A stretch of 64,000 nucleotides of DNA from Shinella zoogloeoides. GTDB taxonomy: Bacteria; Pseudomonadota; Alphaproteobacteria; Rhizobiales; Rhizobiaceae. The stretch covers positions 2,895,501 to 2,959,500 of the forward strand of contig NZ_CP086610.1 of assembly GCF_020883495.1 (NCBI RefSeq), written 5' to 3'. Below, in pieces: positions 1 through 8,685 of this stretch. The notes under the pieces were generated by a model that was given only the letters and a program-made list of their open reading frames with translations, searched no databases and was not told where the DNA came from. Within the stretch, counting starts at the first letter, position 1; each line of letters begins with the position of its first letter. The position numbers and the translations under genes are program-made.

Positions 1-2
1 AC

Positions 3-167
<165 letters not shown>

Positions 168-173
168 AGCATC

Positions 174-1787
174 ATGAGCAAGCATATCACCCCGCGCCAG
201 GCCGCAGACCTCATACCCGACGGGGCCGTCGTCTCAGTCTCCTCCTCCTCCGGCCTCGGCTGCCCGGACCTGACGCTGAAGGCCATCGGCGAGCGCTTCG
301 ACGAGACCGGCCACCCGCGGAACATCACGACGCTGCACCCCATCGCCGCCGGCGACATGAGCGGTATCAAGGGCATCGACTACATCGCCAAGCAGGGACT
401 GCTCGCCAAGGTACTGGCCGGTTCCTATCCATCCGGCCCCTCCTCCTCCGAGCCACCGCTGATCTGGCAGATGATCACCGGCAACGAAATCCCGGCCTAC
501 AACATCCCCTCCGGCATCCTCTTCGACATGCACCGCGAGGCCGCCGCCAAGCGCCCCGGCGTCATCACCAAGGTCGGGCTGGATACATTCGTGGACCCCA
601 CCCGGCAGGGCTGCGCCATGAACGACAAGGCCGGGGCGGAACCGATCGTCGAGAAGATCACCTTCGCCGGCGAGGAATGGCTGTATTTCAAGGCCATCGC
701 GCCGCAGGTCGCCATCATCCGCGCCACCACGGCGGACGAGCGCGGCAACCTGACCTATGAACATGAGGGGGCCTATCTCGGTGGCCTCGACCAGGCACTC
801 GCCGCGCGCAACAATGGCGGTATCGTCATCGCGCAGGTCAAGCGCCTCGCCAAGGAAGGCTCGCTGAAGCCGCATGACGTGCGCGTACCGGGCGTGCTGG
901 TCGACTACGTCGTCGTCGATCCGGAACAGAAGCAGACGACGCAGACGCTCTACGATCCCGCCATTTCCGGCGAAATCTTCCGCCCGCTCGACAGCTTCCG
1001 CGTGCCGGAATTCAACATCCAGAAGGTCATCGCCCGCCGGGTGGCCGAGGAGCTCGAGACCGGCAGCGCCGTCAATCTCGGTTTCGGCATCTCCGCCAAC
1101 GTGCCGCGCATCCTCATGGAAGAGGGCCTGCACGGGGCCGTCACCTGGGTGATCGAACAGGGTGCCGTCGGCGGCGTGCCGCTGCTCGACTTCGCCTTCG
1201 GCTGCGCCTCCAATGCCGACGCCTTCATGCCCTCGCCCTACCAGTTCACCTATTTCCAGGGCGCGGGCTTCGATGCCTCGCTGCTCTCCTTCCTGGAAAT
1301 CGGCAGGGACGGTTCGGTGAATGTCTCCAAACTCTCCTTCCGCCCGCATGTGACGGCCGGCTGCGGCGGCTTCGTCGATATCACGGCACGGGCGAAGAAG
1401 GTCGTCTTCTCCGGCATGTTCAATGCCGGCGCGAAGCTCACTATTGCGGATGGCAAGCTCGTCATCGAGAAGGAAGGAAAGCTGAAGAAGCTGGTCAACG
1501 AGGTCGAGCACGTCACCTTCTCCGGCCCGCGCGGTGTGGCGCAGGGACAGGACATCACGTATGTCACCGAACGCTGCGTGATGAAGCTGACGCCCGAAGG
1601 CATCCTGCTCACCGAGATCGCGCCGGGCGTCGATCTTCAGGCGCATATCCTCGACCAGTCGGAGTTCCCCCTGATCGTCTCGCCGGACCTCAAGGTGATG
1701 GATGCGCGCCTCTTCACCGATGCGCCCATCGGCCTGACGCTGCCGGCAAAGGCGCCGCGCCGGCTTGCGGAGGCGAACCATGGCTGA
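174..1787 (+). CDS. family I acyl-CoA:carboxylate CoA-transferase (propionate CoA-transferase/YdiF-like)
   Basis: At 537 residues this has the length of fused alpha-beta family I CoA-transferases such as Pct and YdiF, which move CoA between an acyl-CoA and a free carboxylate through a covalent glutamyl-CoA ester. The expected catalytic glutamate is visible as Glu328 in EQGAVGG. The N-terminal half carries glycine-rich segments (VSVSSSSGLG, and AGSYPSGP near residue 85) consistent with the CoA-binding lobe. The end overlaps the enoyl-CoA hydratase gene by 8 bases, which argues for translational coupling. Together with the hydratase and aldehyde dehydrogenase it should activate and process a short organic acid; the acid itself is not evident from sequence. 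Confidence 0.85.
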   Translation: MSKHITPRQAADLIPDGAVVSVSSSSGLGCPDLTLKAIGERFDETGHPRNITTLHPIAAGDMSGIKGIDYIAKQGLLAKVLAGSYPSGPSSSEPPLIWQMITGNEIPAYNIPSGILFDMHREAAAKRPGVITKVGLDTFVDPTRQGCAMNDKAGAEPIVEKITFAGEEWLYFKAIAPQVAIIRATTADERGNLTYEHEGAYLGGLDQALAARNNGGIVIAQVKRLAKEGSLKPHDVRVPGVLVDYVVVDPEQKQTTQTLYDPAISGEIFRPLDSFRVPEFNIQKVIARRVAEELETGSAVNLGFGISANVPRILMEEGLHGAVTWVIEQGAVGGVPLLDFAFGCASNADAFMPSPYQFTYFQGAGFDASLLSFLEIGRDGSVNVSKLSFRPHVTAGCGGFVDITARAKKVVFSGMFNAGAKLTIADGKLVIEKEGKLKKLVNEVEHVTFSGPRGVAQGQDITYVTERCVMKLTPEGILLTEIAPGVDLQAHILDQSEFPLIVSPDLKVMDARLFTDAPIGLTLPAKAPRRLAEANHG

Positions 1788-2559
1788 GCCGCGCATCCGC
1801 ATCGACATCGACGGCCCTGTCGCGACGATCACCGTCGCACGGCCGGAAAAGCTGAACGCCTTCGACATCGACATGCTGAAGGAGCTTTCCGCCGCCTGCG
1901 ATACGGTGGAAGCCAATGCCAGCGTGCGCGTCGCCATCCTCACCGGCGAGGGCAAGGCCTTTTCCGCCGGCGGCGATATCCGCGCCTGGGCGGGCATGGA
2001 AGCCAATGAATTCGGCCATGCCTGGGTGCGCTTCGGCCACCGCGTCTTCGAACGGCTGGCGACGTTGCGCATGCCGCTGGTCGCCGCCGTCAACGGCCAT
2101 GCGCTGGGCGGCGGGCTGGAACTGGCCGCCGCCGCCGATATCCGCATCGCCGAGACGCAGGTGAAGATCGGCCTGCCGGAAGCCGGTCTCGGCATGGTGC
2201 CCGGCTGGTCCGGCACGCAGCGGCTGGTGAAACGTTTTGGTGCGCAGGCGGTGCGACGCATGCTGCTCGGCGGCGAGGTGCTGACGGCGGCGGAGGCGGC
2301 AACGCTCGGCATTGTCGATCAGGTCGTGGAAACGGGCACGGCGGTCGAGGCCGCAAGGGCCTATGCGGCGCGCATCGCGGCGCGCGGACCGGCGGCGACG
2401 GAGATTTCCAAGCTGATGATTGCCGTGGCAAACGGCGAGGACAACGGCGCGGCGGTGGAAGCCCTCGGCTCCATCCTCGTCGCCAAGACCGGGGACCTCA
2501 AGGAAGGCGTCGCCGCCTTCACGGGAAAACGCCCCGCAGACTTCAAGGGAGAATGGTGA
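1780..2559 (+). CDS. enoyl-CoA hydratase/isomerase family protein
   Basis: This 259-residue crotonase-fold protein should hydrate or isomerise an enoyl-CoA thioester. The oxyanion-hole segments FSAGGDIRAW and GHALGGGLELA are present, and both general acid/base glutamates of hydratases can be placed, one in GGGLELA and one in GLPEAGLG. I start it at ATG 1780 because GCGGAGG lies six bases upstream; an in-frame upstream ATG at 1765 lacks such a site. It overlaps the CoA-transferase by 8 bases and its stop overlaps the aldehyde dehydrogenase start region, so the three genes form one tightly coupled unit. Presence of both glutamates favours a hydratase over a simple isomerase. Confidence 0.85.
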   Translation: MAEPRIRIDIDGPVATITVARPEKLNAFDIDMLKELSAACDTVEANASVRVAILTGEGKAFSAGGDIRAWAGMEANEFGHAWVRFGHRVFERLATLRMPLVAAVNGHALGGGLELAAAADIRIAETQVKIGLPEAGLGMVPGWSGTQRLVKRFGAQAVRRMLLGGEVLTAAEAATLGIVDQVVETGTAVEAARAYAARIAARGPAATEISKLMIAVANGEDNGAAVEALGSILVAKTGDLKEGVAAFTGKRPADFKGEW

Positions 2560-4064
2560 TGACCGCGCATGTGAAACCCAAGGCGATCGACAATTTCAAG
2601 GTGCGCGATTTCCGCATGCTGATCGATGGCGTGTGGACGGAAGGTTCCGGCAACGCGCTCGAACGCGTGGCCCCCGGCCATGGCGTCGTCGTCAGCCGCT
2701 ATCCGGCCGGCACGAAGGCCGATGCCGAGCGCGCCATCGCCGCTGCCCGCAAAGCCTTCGATGACGGCCCGTGGCCGCGCATGACCGGCGCGGAGCGATC
2801 CAACATCCTGCTGAAGGCCGCCGATCTCATCGCCGCGAAGGCCGACGAGCTTGCCTTCCTCGACTGCATCGAAAGCGGCAAGCCGATCAGCCAGGCCAAG
2901 GGCGAGCTTGGCGGCGCGGCCGATATCTGGCGCTATGCGGCGGCCCTTGCCCGCGACCTGCACGGCGAGAGCTACAACACGCTCGGCGAAGGCACGCTCG
3001 GCGTCGTACTGCGCGAGGCGATCGGCGTCGTCTCGATCATCACGCCCTGGAACTTCCCTTTCTTGATCGTAAGCCAGAAGTTACCCTTCGCGCTCGCCGC
3101 CGGCTGCACGACGGTCGTAAAGCCATCGGAACTGACCTCCGGTTCAACGCTGCTTCTCGGCGAAATCCTCATCGAGGCCGGCGTGCCGGCGGGCGTCGTC
3201 AACATCGTCACTGGCACCGGCCCGGAGGTCGGCGCGCCGATGACGACGCATCCCGATGTCGACATGGTCTCCTTCACCGGCTCCACCGGCGTCGGCCGCC
3301 TGACCATGGCGAATGCCGCCCAGACGCTGAAGAAGGTGTCGCTGGAACTTGGCGGCAAAAACCCGCAGATCGTCTTCCCCGACGCCAATCTCGACGAATT
3401 CATCGACGCCGCCGTCTTCGGCGCCTATTTCAACGCCGGCGAATGCTGCAATGCCGGCTCGCGGCTGATCCTGCACAAATCCATCGCGGCGGAGGTGACC
3501 GCGCGCGTGGCGGAACTCGCAAAGAAGGTGAAGGTCGGCGATCCGCTCGATCCGACGACGCAGGTCGGCGCGATCATCACGCCGCAGCATCTCGAAAAGA
3601 TCGGCTCCTATGTCGATGGCGCGGCGAAGGCCGGCGCATCCGTCGCGCTCGGCGGGGCGGCGCTCGATCTCGGCCTCGGCCAGTTCATGGCCCCGACGAT
3701 CCTTTCCGGCGTGAAGCCGGACATGGCGGTCGCCCGCGAAGAAGTCTTCGGCCCGGTCCTCTCCGTGCTGACCTTCGAGACGACGGACGAGGCGATCCGC
3801 ATCGCCAACGCCATCGACTATGGCCTTTCGGCCGGCGTCTGGAGCCGCGATTTCGATACGTGCCTGTCCATCGGCCGCAAGGTGCGCGCCGGCACGATCT
3901 GGATGAACACCTTCATGGACGGCGCGTCGGAGCTGCCCTTCGGCGGCTACCGCCAGTCCGGCCTCGGCCGCGAACTCGGCCGCCATGCCGTGGAGGACTA
4001 TACGGAGACCAAGACGCTCAACATGCATATGGGCGTGCGCACCGGCTGGTGGATGCCGCGATGA
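2559..4064 (+). CDS. NAD(P)-dependent aldehyde dehydrogenase
   Basis: This is a full-length (501-503 residue) ALDH-superfamily enzyme oxidising an aldehyde to its acid. The cofactor-binding motifs TPWNFPF, KPSE and FTGSTGVGR, the general base in LELGGKNPQ, and the catalytic cysteine in GECCNAGSR (about Cys297) are all visible. ATG 2553 and ATG 2559 are both possible; GGGAG at about 2545 sits nine bases before 2559, and a TGATG overlap with the hydratase stop favours 2559. It closes the CoA-transferase/hydratase cluster and is convergent with the LacI-type gene 47 bases downstream. The closest general match is to betaine-aldehyde/aminobutyraldehyde-type ALDHs, but substrate cannot be fixed. 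Confidence 0.9.
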   Translation: MTAHVKPKAIDNFKVRDFRMLIDGVWTEGSGNALERVAPGHGVVVSRYPAGTKADAERAIAAARKAFDDGPWPRMTGAERSNILLKAADLIAAKADELAFLDCIESGKPISQAKGELGGAADIWRYAAALARDLHGESYNTLGEGTLGVVLREAIGVVSIITPWNFPFLIVSQKLPFALAAGCTTVVKPSELTSGSTLLLGEILIEAGVPAGVVNIVTGTGPEVGAPMTTHPDVDMVSFTGSTGVGRLTMANAAQTLKKVSLELGGKNPQIVFPDANLDEFIDAAVFGAYFNAGECCNAGSRLILHKSIAAEVTARVAELAKKVKVGDPLDPTTQVGAIITPQHLEKIGSYVDGAAKAGASVALGGAALDLGLGQFMAPTILSGVKPDMAVAREEVFGPVLSVLTFETTDEAIRIANAIDYGLSAGVWSRDFDTCLSIGRKVRAGTIWMNTFMDGASELPFGGYRQSGLGRELGRHAVEDYTETKTLNMHMGVRTGWWMPR

Positions 4065-4111
4065 GCAAGCCCTTCCCGACAACCATGACTGGGACCGGCT
4101 CCGCCGCCCGC

Positions 4112-5164
4112 TCAGGGCGTCGGGAAGCTGAATTGTGGGCTCTGCAGCAGGGTGAGTTCTTCCACCGGCTCGCCGGCGATGCGCCGCAGCAGCAGCCGGC
4201 CCATGGCCTCGCCTGCCGCCGGCAGGTCCTCGTGGATGGTCTCGACCTTCGGCTGGATCTGGCTGAGCAGGCGCGAGGTCTGCTTGCCGACGATGTCATA
4301 TTCGACACCGAGCGAAAAGCCGTTGTCGCTCATGCCGGTAATGGTGGCGAGCGCGGAAACCTCGCCGGGACAGGTAATGCCATCCGGCGGGTCGGGCTCG
4401 CCGCTGCGACGGCGCATGGTGTCTCGGATCGTATCGGCTGGGCTGTCGAGGTCGAGCGTATCGGGAATCTCGTAGGCGACGCCGGCCTCGCGCACGGCGG
4501 TCATGAAGCCGTGCAGCATGTGCTGGTGGAAGGTCAGGCGCCTCGGCGGCAGGATGATCGTCACCTTGCGCCGGCCCTTGGCGATCAGGCGCTTCGTCGC
4601 CTCGTAGGCGAAGGCGAAATTGTCGTAGTCGACGAAGGCATGCGGGGTGGAGAATTCCGTGCGGCCGTGGGTCACGAAGGGAAAGCCGTTTTCCAGAAGC
4701 AGCCGCACGCGCGGATCGAACGGCTCGGTGCGCGAGAAGATCAGGCCGTCGGCCATGCCGTTGCGGATGATGTAGTTGACCGCATCGACATTGCTGCCGT
4801 CGAGGAAATTCGGCGTGACGATGAGATGGTAGGGCGTCGCCTGCAGGGCGCGGGCAAGGCCATGCATGATGGACGTGCCGAAGCCGAGGATTTCCTCGTG
4901 CGGGTCGAGCAGCACGGAAATGACATTGGTGCGGCCGGTCTTGAGGCGCTGGGCCGCGCGGTCCGGCAGGTAGCCGATCTCGGCGGCGACCTCGTGCACC
5001 CGGCGGCGCGTCGCCTCGGAAATCTGCGGCGCATTGCCGAGCGCACGGGAAACCGTGGTGATGGCAAGTCCCGTCATTTCCGCAATGGTCTTCAGCGTCG
5101 GCTTGCCGGCTCGAAGCGTGCTGCGGGCGGGATCGTGGTCGGCGGGCTTGTCGATGCGGGACAC
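4112..5164 (-). CDS. LacI-family transcriptional regulator of the adjacent sugar-oxidation locus
   Basis: The N-terminal helix-turn-helix and hinge helix (TLKTIAEMTGLAITTVSRAL) are canonical for LacI/GalR repressors, followed by a periplasmic-binding-like effector domain (LIFSRTEPFDPR, FVDYDNFAFAYEATKRLI). From the GTG at 5164 the product has 350 residues, close to the family norm; an upstream in-frame ATG at 5224 would add 20 residues with no clear ribosome-binding site. The gene is divergent from the sugar ABC operon and shares with it a 332-base region holding three AATTTA-containing operator-like sites. It is inferred to repress the ABC-GMC operon until a sugar or its oxidation product binds. 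Confidence 0.85.
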   Translation of the reverse strand: MSRIDKPADHDPARSTLRAGKPTLKTIAEMTGLAITTVSRALGNAPQISEATRRRVHEVAAEIGYLPDRAAQRLKTGRTNVISVLLDPHEEILGFGTSIMHGLARALQATPYHLIVTPNFLDGSNVDAVNYIIRNGMADGLIFSRTEPFDPRVRLLLENGFPFVTHGRTEFSTPHAFVDYDNFAFAYEATKRLIAKGRRKVTIILPPRRLTFHQHMLHGFMTAVREAGVAYEIPDTLDLDSPADTIRDTMRRRSGEPDPPDGITCPGEVSALATITGMSDNGFSLGVEYDIVGKQTSRLLSQIQPKVETIHEDLPAAGEAMGRLLLRRIAGEPVEELTLLQSPQFSFPTP

Positions 5165-5246
5165 GGATACGCTTCTTCGGATGGCGTCAGTCAATGGGCG
5201 GCACCATATCGGCGCACCTGGCATTCGGCAATCTTGCGCCGCACAG

Positions 5247-5266
5247 AATTTAAAACGATTTCAGTG
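5247..5266. promoter_or_regulatory. candidate LacI-type operator, copy 1
   Basis: The left half AATTTAAAAC is the exact reverse complement of the right half of the best copy at 5371-5390; the right half GATTTCAGTG is degenerate (6 of 10). The central C-G step is typical of LacI-family operators. Its centre is 66 bases from copy 2. Confidence 0.5.
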
Positions 5267-5312
5267 CAGCGCACAAACCAGCAGAAAGCGGTGGATACGC
5301 CCGCATTCTCCG

Positions 5313-5332
5313 AATTTACCGCGTTTTTGAAG
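5313..5332. promoter_or_regulatory. candidate LacI-type operator, copy 2 (weak)
   Basis: AATTTACCGC followed by GTTTTTGAAG matches the consensus half-site AATTTAAAAC at 7 of 10 and 6 of 10 positions and again has a central C-G. It is the weakest of the three and lies between the other two, 58 bases from copy 3. Confidence 0.35.
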
Positions 5333-5370
5333 AGAGCCGGCGCGACATGCCGTCCCGGCTTGACTCCGCA

Positions 5371-5390
5371 AATTTACAACGTTTTAAATT
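5371..5390. promoter_or_regulatory. candidate LacI-type operator, copy 3 (near-perfect palindrome)
   Basis: AATTTACAACGTTTTAAATT is a 20-base palindrome with a single mismatch pair and a central C-G, the form expected of a LacI/GalR operator. It lies 107 bases before the binding-protein start codon, so repressor bound here could block the operon promoter, and looping to copy 1 (centres 124 bases apart) is possible. Confidence 0.6.
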
Positions 5391-5496
5391 GGCGCGGCGC
5401 TTTGAGCCATGGACCAAATTCCGACGCCCCTTCGGGCCTCGGGGAAATCGGCGGGAGGAGGCTCTCGCCCATGAACTTGCAAACGGGAGGAATACG

Positions 5497-6747
5497 ATGC
5501 GCAAGTTTCTGACGACCACTGCAGCGATTGCGGTGCTGATGGGTATGGGCGGCACGGCCGCCCGCGCAGCCGAGAACGTGGAAGTCCTGCACTGGTGGAC
5601 CTCGGGCGGTGAAGCCGCCGCGCTCGACGTGCTGAAGAAGGACCTCGAATCCAAGGGCATCTCCTGGACCGACATGCCGGTTGCCGGCGGCGGCGGCACG
5701 GAAGCGATGACCGTCCTGCGCGCCCGCGTCACGGCCGGCAACGCGCCGACCGCGGTGCAGATGCTCGGCTTCGACATTCTCGACTGGGCCAAGGAAGGCG
5801 CGCTCGGCAACCTTGACGAAGTCGCCGCCAAGGAAGGCTGGGACAAGGTGATCCCGACCGCCCTGCAGCAGTTCTCCAAATATGACGGCCACTGGATCGC
5901 CGCGCCGGTCAACGTCCACTCCACCAACTGGATGTGGATCAACAAGGCCGCGCTCGACAAGGCCGGCGGCAAGGAACCGGCGAACTGGGACGAACTCGTC
6001 GCCCTTCTCGACAAGTTCAAGGAACAGGGCATCACGCCGGTCGCCCATGGCGGCCAGCCGTGGCAGGACGCGACGATCTTCGACGCGGTCGTGCTCTCCT
6101 TCGGCAACGACTTCTACAAGAAGGCCTTCATCGATCTCGACCCGGAAACGCTGGGCGGCGCCCAGATGAAGGAAGCCTTCGACCGCATGACGAAGCTGCG
6201 CTCCTATGTGGACGACAACTTCTCCGGCCGCGACTGGAACCTGGCCTCGGCCATGGTGATCGAAGGCAAGGCCGGCGTGCAGTTCATGGGCGACTGGGCG
6301 AAGGGCGAATTCATCAAGGCCGGCAAGAAGCCGGGCGCTGACTTCGTCTGCATGCGCTTCCCGGGCACGCAGGGCTCCGTCACCTTCAACTCCGACCAGT
6401 TCGCAATGTTCAAGGTCGCGCCCGAGAAGGTTCCGGCCCAGCTCGTCATGGCCTCGGCCATCGAAAGCCCGACCTTCCAGTCGGCCTTCAACGTGGTCAA
6501 GGGTTCGGCCCCGGCCCGCACGGACGTCTCCGACGAAGCCTTCGACGATTGCGGCAAGAAGGCCATCAAGGACCTTGCCGAAGCCAACACCAACGGCACG
6601 CTGTTCGGCTCCATGGCGCACGGCCACGCAAACCCGGCCTCCGTCAAGAACGCGATCTACGACGTCGTGACCCGCCAGTTCAACGGCGAGCTGACCTCCG
6701 AGGAAGCCGTGACGGAACTGAAGGCCGCCGTCGAGGCCGCGAAGTAA
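5497..6747 (+). CDS. sugar ABC transporter periplasmic substrate-binding protein
   Basis: This 416-residue protein starts with a Sec signal peptide ([19 protein letters not shown], cleavage near AARAA) and continues as a family 1 solute-binding protein: [10 protein letters not shown], aromatic-rich segments such as STNWMWINK, and GDWAKGEF near the sugar site. The overall pattern resembles glucose/mannose-binding proteins of the GtsA type. ATG 5497 is preceded by ACGGGAGG; the longer open frame from 5347 has no signal peptide. It delivers sugar to the permeases encoded downstream. A RIME-like repeat separates it from those genes, which may keep its mRNA more abundant. Ligand identity is unknown. 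Confidence 0.9.
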   Translation: MRKFLTTTAAIAVLMGMGGTAARAAENVEVLHWWTSGGEAAALDVLKKDLESKGISWTDMPVAGGGGTEAMTVLRARVTAGNAPTAVQMLGFDILDWAKEGALGNLDEVAAKEGWDKVIPTALQQFSKYDGHWIAAPVNVHSTNWMWINKAALDKAGGKEPANWDELVALLDKFKEQGITPVAHGGQPWQDATIFDAVVLSFGNDFYKKAFIDLDPETLGGAQMKEAFDRMTKLRSYVDDNFSGRDWNLASAMVIEGKAGVQFMGDWAKGEFIKAGKKPGADFVCMRFPGTQGSVTFNSDQFAMFKVAPEKVPAQLVMASAIESPTFQSAFNVVKGSAPARTDVSDEAFDDCGKKAIKDLAEANTNGTLFGSMAHGHANPASVKNAIYDVVTRQFNGELTSEEAVTELKAAVEAAK

Positions 6748-6766
6748 CCAGGGATCGAGGGGTTCG

Positions 6767-6874
6767 CCCCTCATCCGCCTGCCGGCACCTTTTCCCCGCA
6801 GGCGGGGAGAAGGAAGAATGCCGCACCGCCCAGTTCCCTCTCCCCGCTTGCGGGGAGAGGGTCAGGGTGAGGGG
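6767..6874. repeat. RIME-like palindromic intergenic repeat
   Basis: A 108-base element bounded by CCCCTCATCC on the left and GGGTGAGGGG on the right contains two internal hairpins, TCCCCGC/GCGGGGA at about 6793-6809 and TCTCCCCGC/GCGGGGAGA at 6839-6858. The layout and wording fit the Rhizobium-specific intergenic mosaic elements (RIME) as I remember them. It sits inside an operon, between the binding protein and the first permease, so it may act as a processing or 3-prime stabilising element rather than a full terminator. Confidence 0.65.
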
Positions 6875-6920
6875 CTACCGCCCTTGAACCGCAAACCGCA
6901 CACTAACGGTGGTATCGACC

Positions 6921-7802
6921 ATGGATAGCCGAAGCCGGCTGCAGGAGCTTCTGCCGAAGCTCGTGCTGGCGCCCAGTTTCCTCATCGTGCTCGTCTTCGT
7001 CTACGGCTTCATCGCCTATACGGGCTTCCTGTCGCTGACGGACAGCAAGATGCTGCCCTCCTACAATTTCGTGGGCCTCAGCAACTATTCCAAGCTCTGG
7101 GCGCTGCCGCACTGGTGGCGGGCGATCTCGAATCTGGCGATCTTCGCCTCGCTCTATATCGTCATCTGCTCGGTGCTGGGTCTGGCGCTCGCCATCCTGC
7201 TCGACCAGAAGATCCGGGCGGAAGGCATCCTCAGGCCGATCTACCTCTACCCGATGGCACTCTCCTTCATCGTCACCGGCACCGCCTGGAAATGGTTCCT
7301 CGACCCCGGCATCGGCCTTGAGAACACCATGCATCTGTGGGGCTGGGAGAGCTTTTCCTTCAACTGGATCAAGGACCGCAACTACGCCATCTACTGCGTG
7401 GTGATCGCCGCCGTCTGGCAGTCCTCCGGCTTCGTCATGGCCATGTTCCTCGCCGGCCTTCGCGGCGTCGACAACGAGATCATCAAGGCCGCGCAGATCG
7501 ACGGCGCGACGACGGGCACCATCTACCGCCGCATCATCATTCCGCTGATGCGCCCGGTCTTCCTCTCCGCCTTCGTCGTGCTCGCCCACCTCGCCATCAA
7601 GGCCTACGACCTCGTCGTGGCGCTCACCGGCGGCGGGCCGGGGCAGGCGACCGAACTGCCGGCGACCTTCATGTATTCCTACACCTTCACCCGCAACCAG
7701 ATGGGCATCGGCGCGTCCTCGGCGATCATCATGCTGATCATGATCTTCTCGATCATCGTCCCCTATCTCTATTCCGAAATCCGCGGAGGCAAAGGCCGAT
7801 GA
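6921..7802 (+). CDS. sugar ABC transporter permease 1 (MalF-type)
   Basis: This 293-residue inner-membrane protein has about six hydrophobic segments, beginning with LVLAPSFLIVLVFVYGFIAY, and the cytoplasmic EAA loop that docks on the ATPase (KAAQIDGATTGTIYRRIIIP). It belongs to the MalF/UgpA class and should pair with the next gene. ATG 6921 is used; a GTG at 6909 would add four residues and has no better ribosome-binding site. The stop overlaps the start of the second permease (ATGA), indicating coupled translation. Confidence 0.9.
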   Translation: MDSRSRLQELLPKLVLAPSFLIVLVFVYGFIAYTGFLSLTDSKMLPSYNFVGLSNYSKLWALPHWWRAISNLAIFASLYIVICSVLGLALAILLDQKIRAEGILRPIYLYPMALSFIVTGTAWKWFLDPGIGLENTMHLWGWESFSFNWIKDRNYAIYCVVIAAVWQSSGFVMAMFLAGLRGVDNEIIKAAQIDGATTGTIYRRIIIPLMRPVFLSAFVVLAHLAIKAYDLVVALTGGGPGQATELPATFMYSYTFTRNQMGIGASSAIIMLIMIFSIIVPYLYSEIRGGKGR

Positions 7803-8680
7803 GCGCGCAAAGCCCCGACAACATCATCACCCACAGCCGCCTGACACGCGCCCTCATCTACACCGCGCTCATCCTCTTCGCGATCTACTACCTGCTGCCG
7901 CTCTATGTGATGCTGGTGAACTCGCTGAAGCCACTGGAGGAAATCCGCCAGGGCGGCATGCTCAACCTGCCGCAGCAATGGACGATCGAGCCGTGGCTTT
8001 CCGCCTGGTCGACGGCGCAGATCGGCGTGCAGCCGACAGGCCTGCGGCCCTTCTTCATCAACTCGATCCTGATGGTCGTGCCGGCCGTCGCCATCTCCAC
8101 GATCATCGGCGCGCTGAACGGCTACGTGCTGACCAAGTGGCAGTTCAAGGGCTCGAACGTCTTCTTCGGCCTGCTGCTGCTCTCCTGCTTCATCCCGTTC
8201 CAGATCGTGCTCATTCCCATGGCGCGCATCCTGGGCATGCTGGGGCTGGCCGGCTCCCTCTGGGGCCTCATCTTCGTGCACATCATCTACGGCCTCGGCT
8301 TCACGACGCTCTATTTCCGCAACTACTATGAGAACTTCCCGACCGAGCTGGTGCGCGCGGCGCAGATCGACGGCGCAAGCTTCTTCCAGATCTTCTACCG
8401 GATCCTGCTGCCCTCCTCCGGGCCGATCATCGTCGTCTCGGTCATCTGGCAGTTCACCAATATCTGGAACGACTTCCTGTTCGGTGCCTCCTTCTCCGGC
8501 GCGGACACGACGCCGATGACCGTCGCCCTCAACAACCTCGTCCAGTCCTCGACGGGCGTGAAGGAATACAACGTGCATTTCGCGGGCGCGATCCTCGCGG
8601 CGCTGCCCACCCTCATCGTCTACATCGTCTCCGGACGCTATTTCGTGCGCGGCCTGATGTCCGGCGCCGTGAAAGGATAA
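7799..8680 (+). CDS. sugar ABC transporter permease 2 (MalG-type)
   Basis: A 293-residue polytopic membrane protein of the MalG/UgpE class. Hydrophobic helices start with ALIYTALILFAIYYLLPLYV, and the EAA loop reads RAAQIDGASFFQIFYRILLP, nearly parallel to that of permease 1, as expected for a heterodimer. The start overlaps the previous stop by four bases (ATGA) and the ATPase gene follows after five bases. Together the two permeases form the membrane channel for the sugar bound by the 5497-6747 product. Confidence 0.9.
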   Translation: MSAQSPDNIITHSRLTRALIYTALILFAIYYLLPLYVMLVNSLKPLEEIRQGGMLNLPQQWTIEPWLSAWSTAQIGVQPTGLRPFFINSILMVVPAVAISTIIGALNGYVLTKWQFKGSNVFFGLLLLSCFIPFQIVLIPMARILGMLGLAGSLWGLIFVHIIYGLGFTTLYFRNYYENFPTELVRAAQIDGASFFQIFYRILLPSSGPIIVVSVIWQFTNIWNDFLFGASFSGADTTPMTVALNNLVQSSTGVKEYNVHFAGAILAALPTLIVYIVSGRYFVRGLMSGAVKG

Positions 8681-8685
8681 CGCTC

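Larger units (their letters stand above)
5165..5496. promoter_or_regulatory. divergent lacI / sugar-operon control region
   Basis: This 332-base gene-free stretch is markedly more AT-rich than its surroundings. It holds three spaced copies of a LacI-type operator listed separately (5247-5266, 5313-5332, 5371-5390) and the strong ribosome-binding site ACGGGAGG at 5483-5490 for the binding-protein gene. I could not place a confident -35/-10 pair for either direction. Confidence 0.6.

Noticed and set aside
234..2312. A 692-codon minus-strand open frame
   Set aside because: It is antisense to the CoA-transferase and hydratase genes, which have clear catalytic motifs.
4063..4084. ATGAGCAAG overlapping the aldehyde dehydrogenase stop, looking like the start of another gene
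   Set aside because: The frame runs directly into the antisense of lacI and shows no domain; at most it is the remnant of a lost downstream gene, which I cannot demonstrate.
2771..5512. A 913-codon plus-strand open frame
   Set aside because: It runs in another frame of the aldehyde dehydrogenase gene and then antisense to lacI; composition is arginine-rich shadow.
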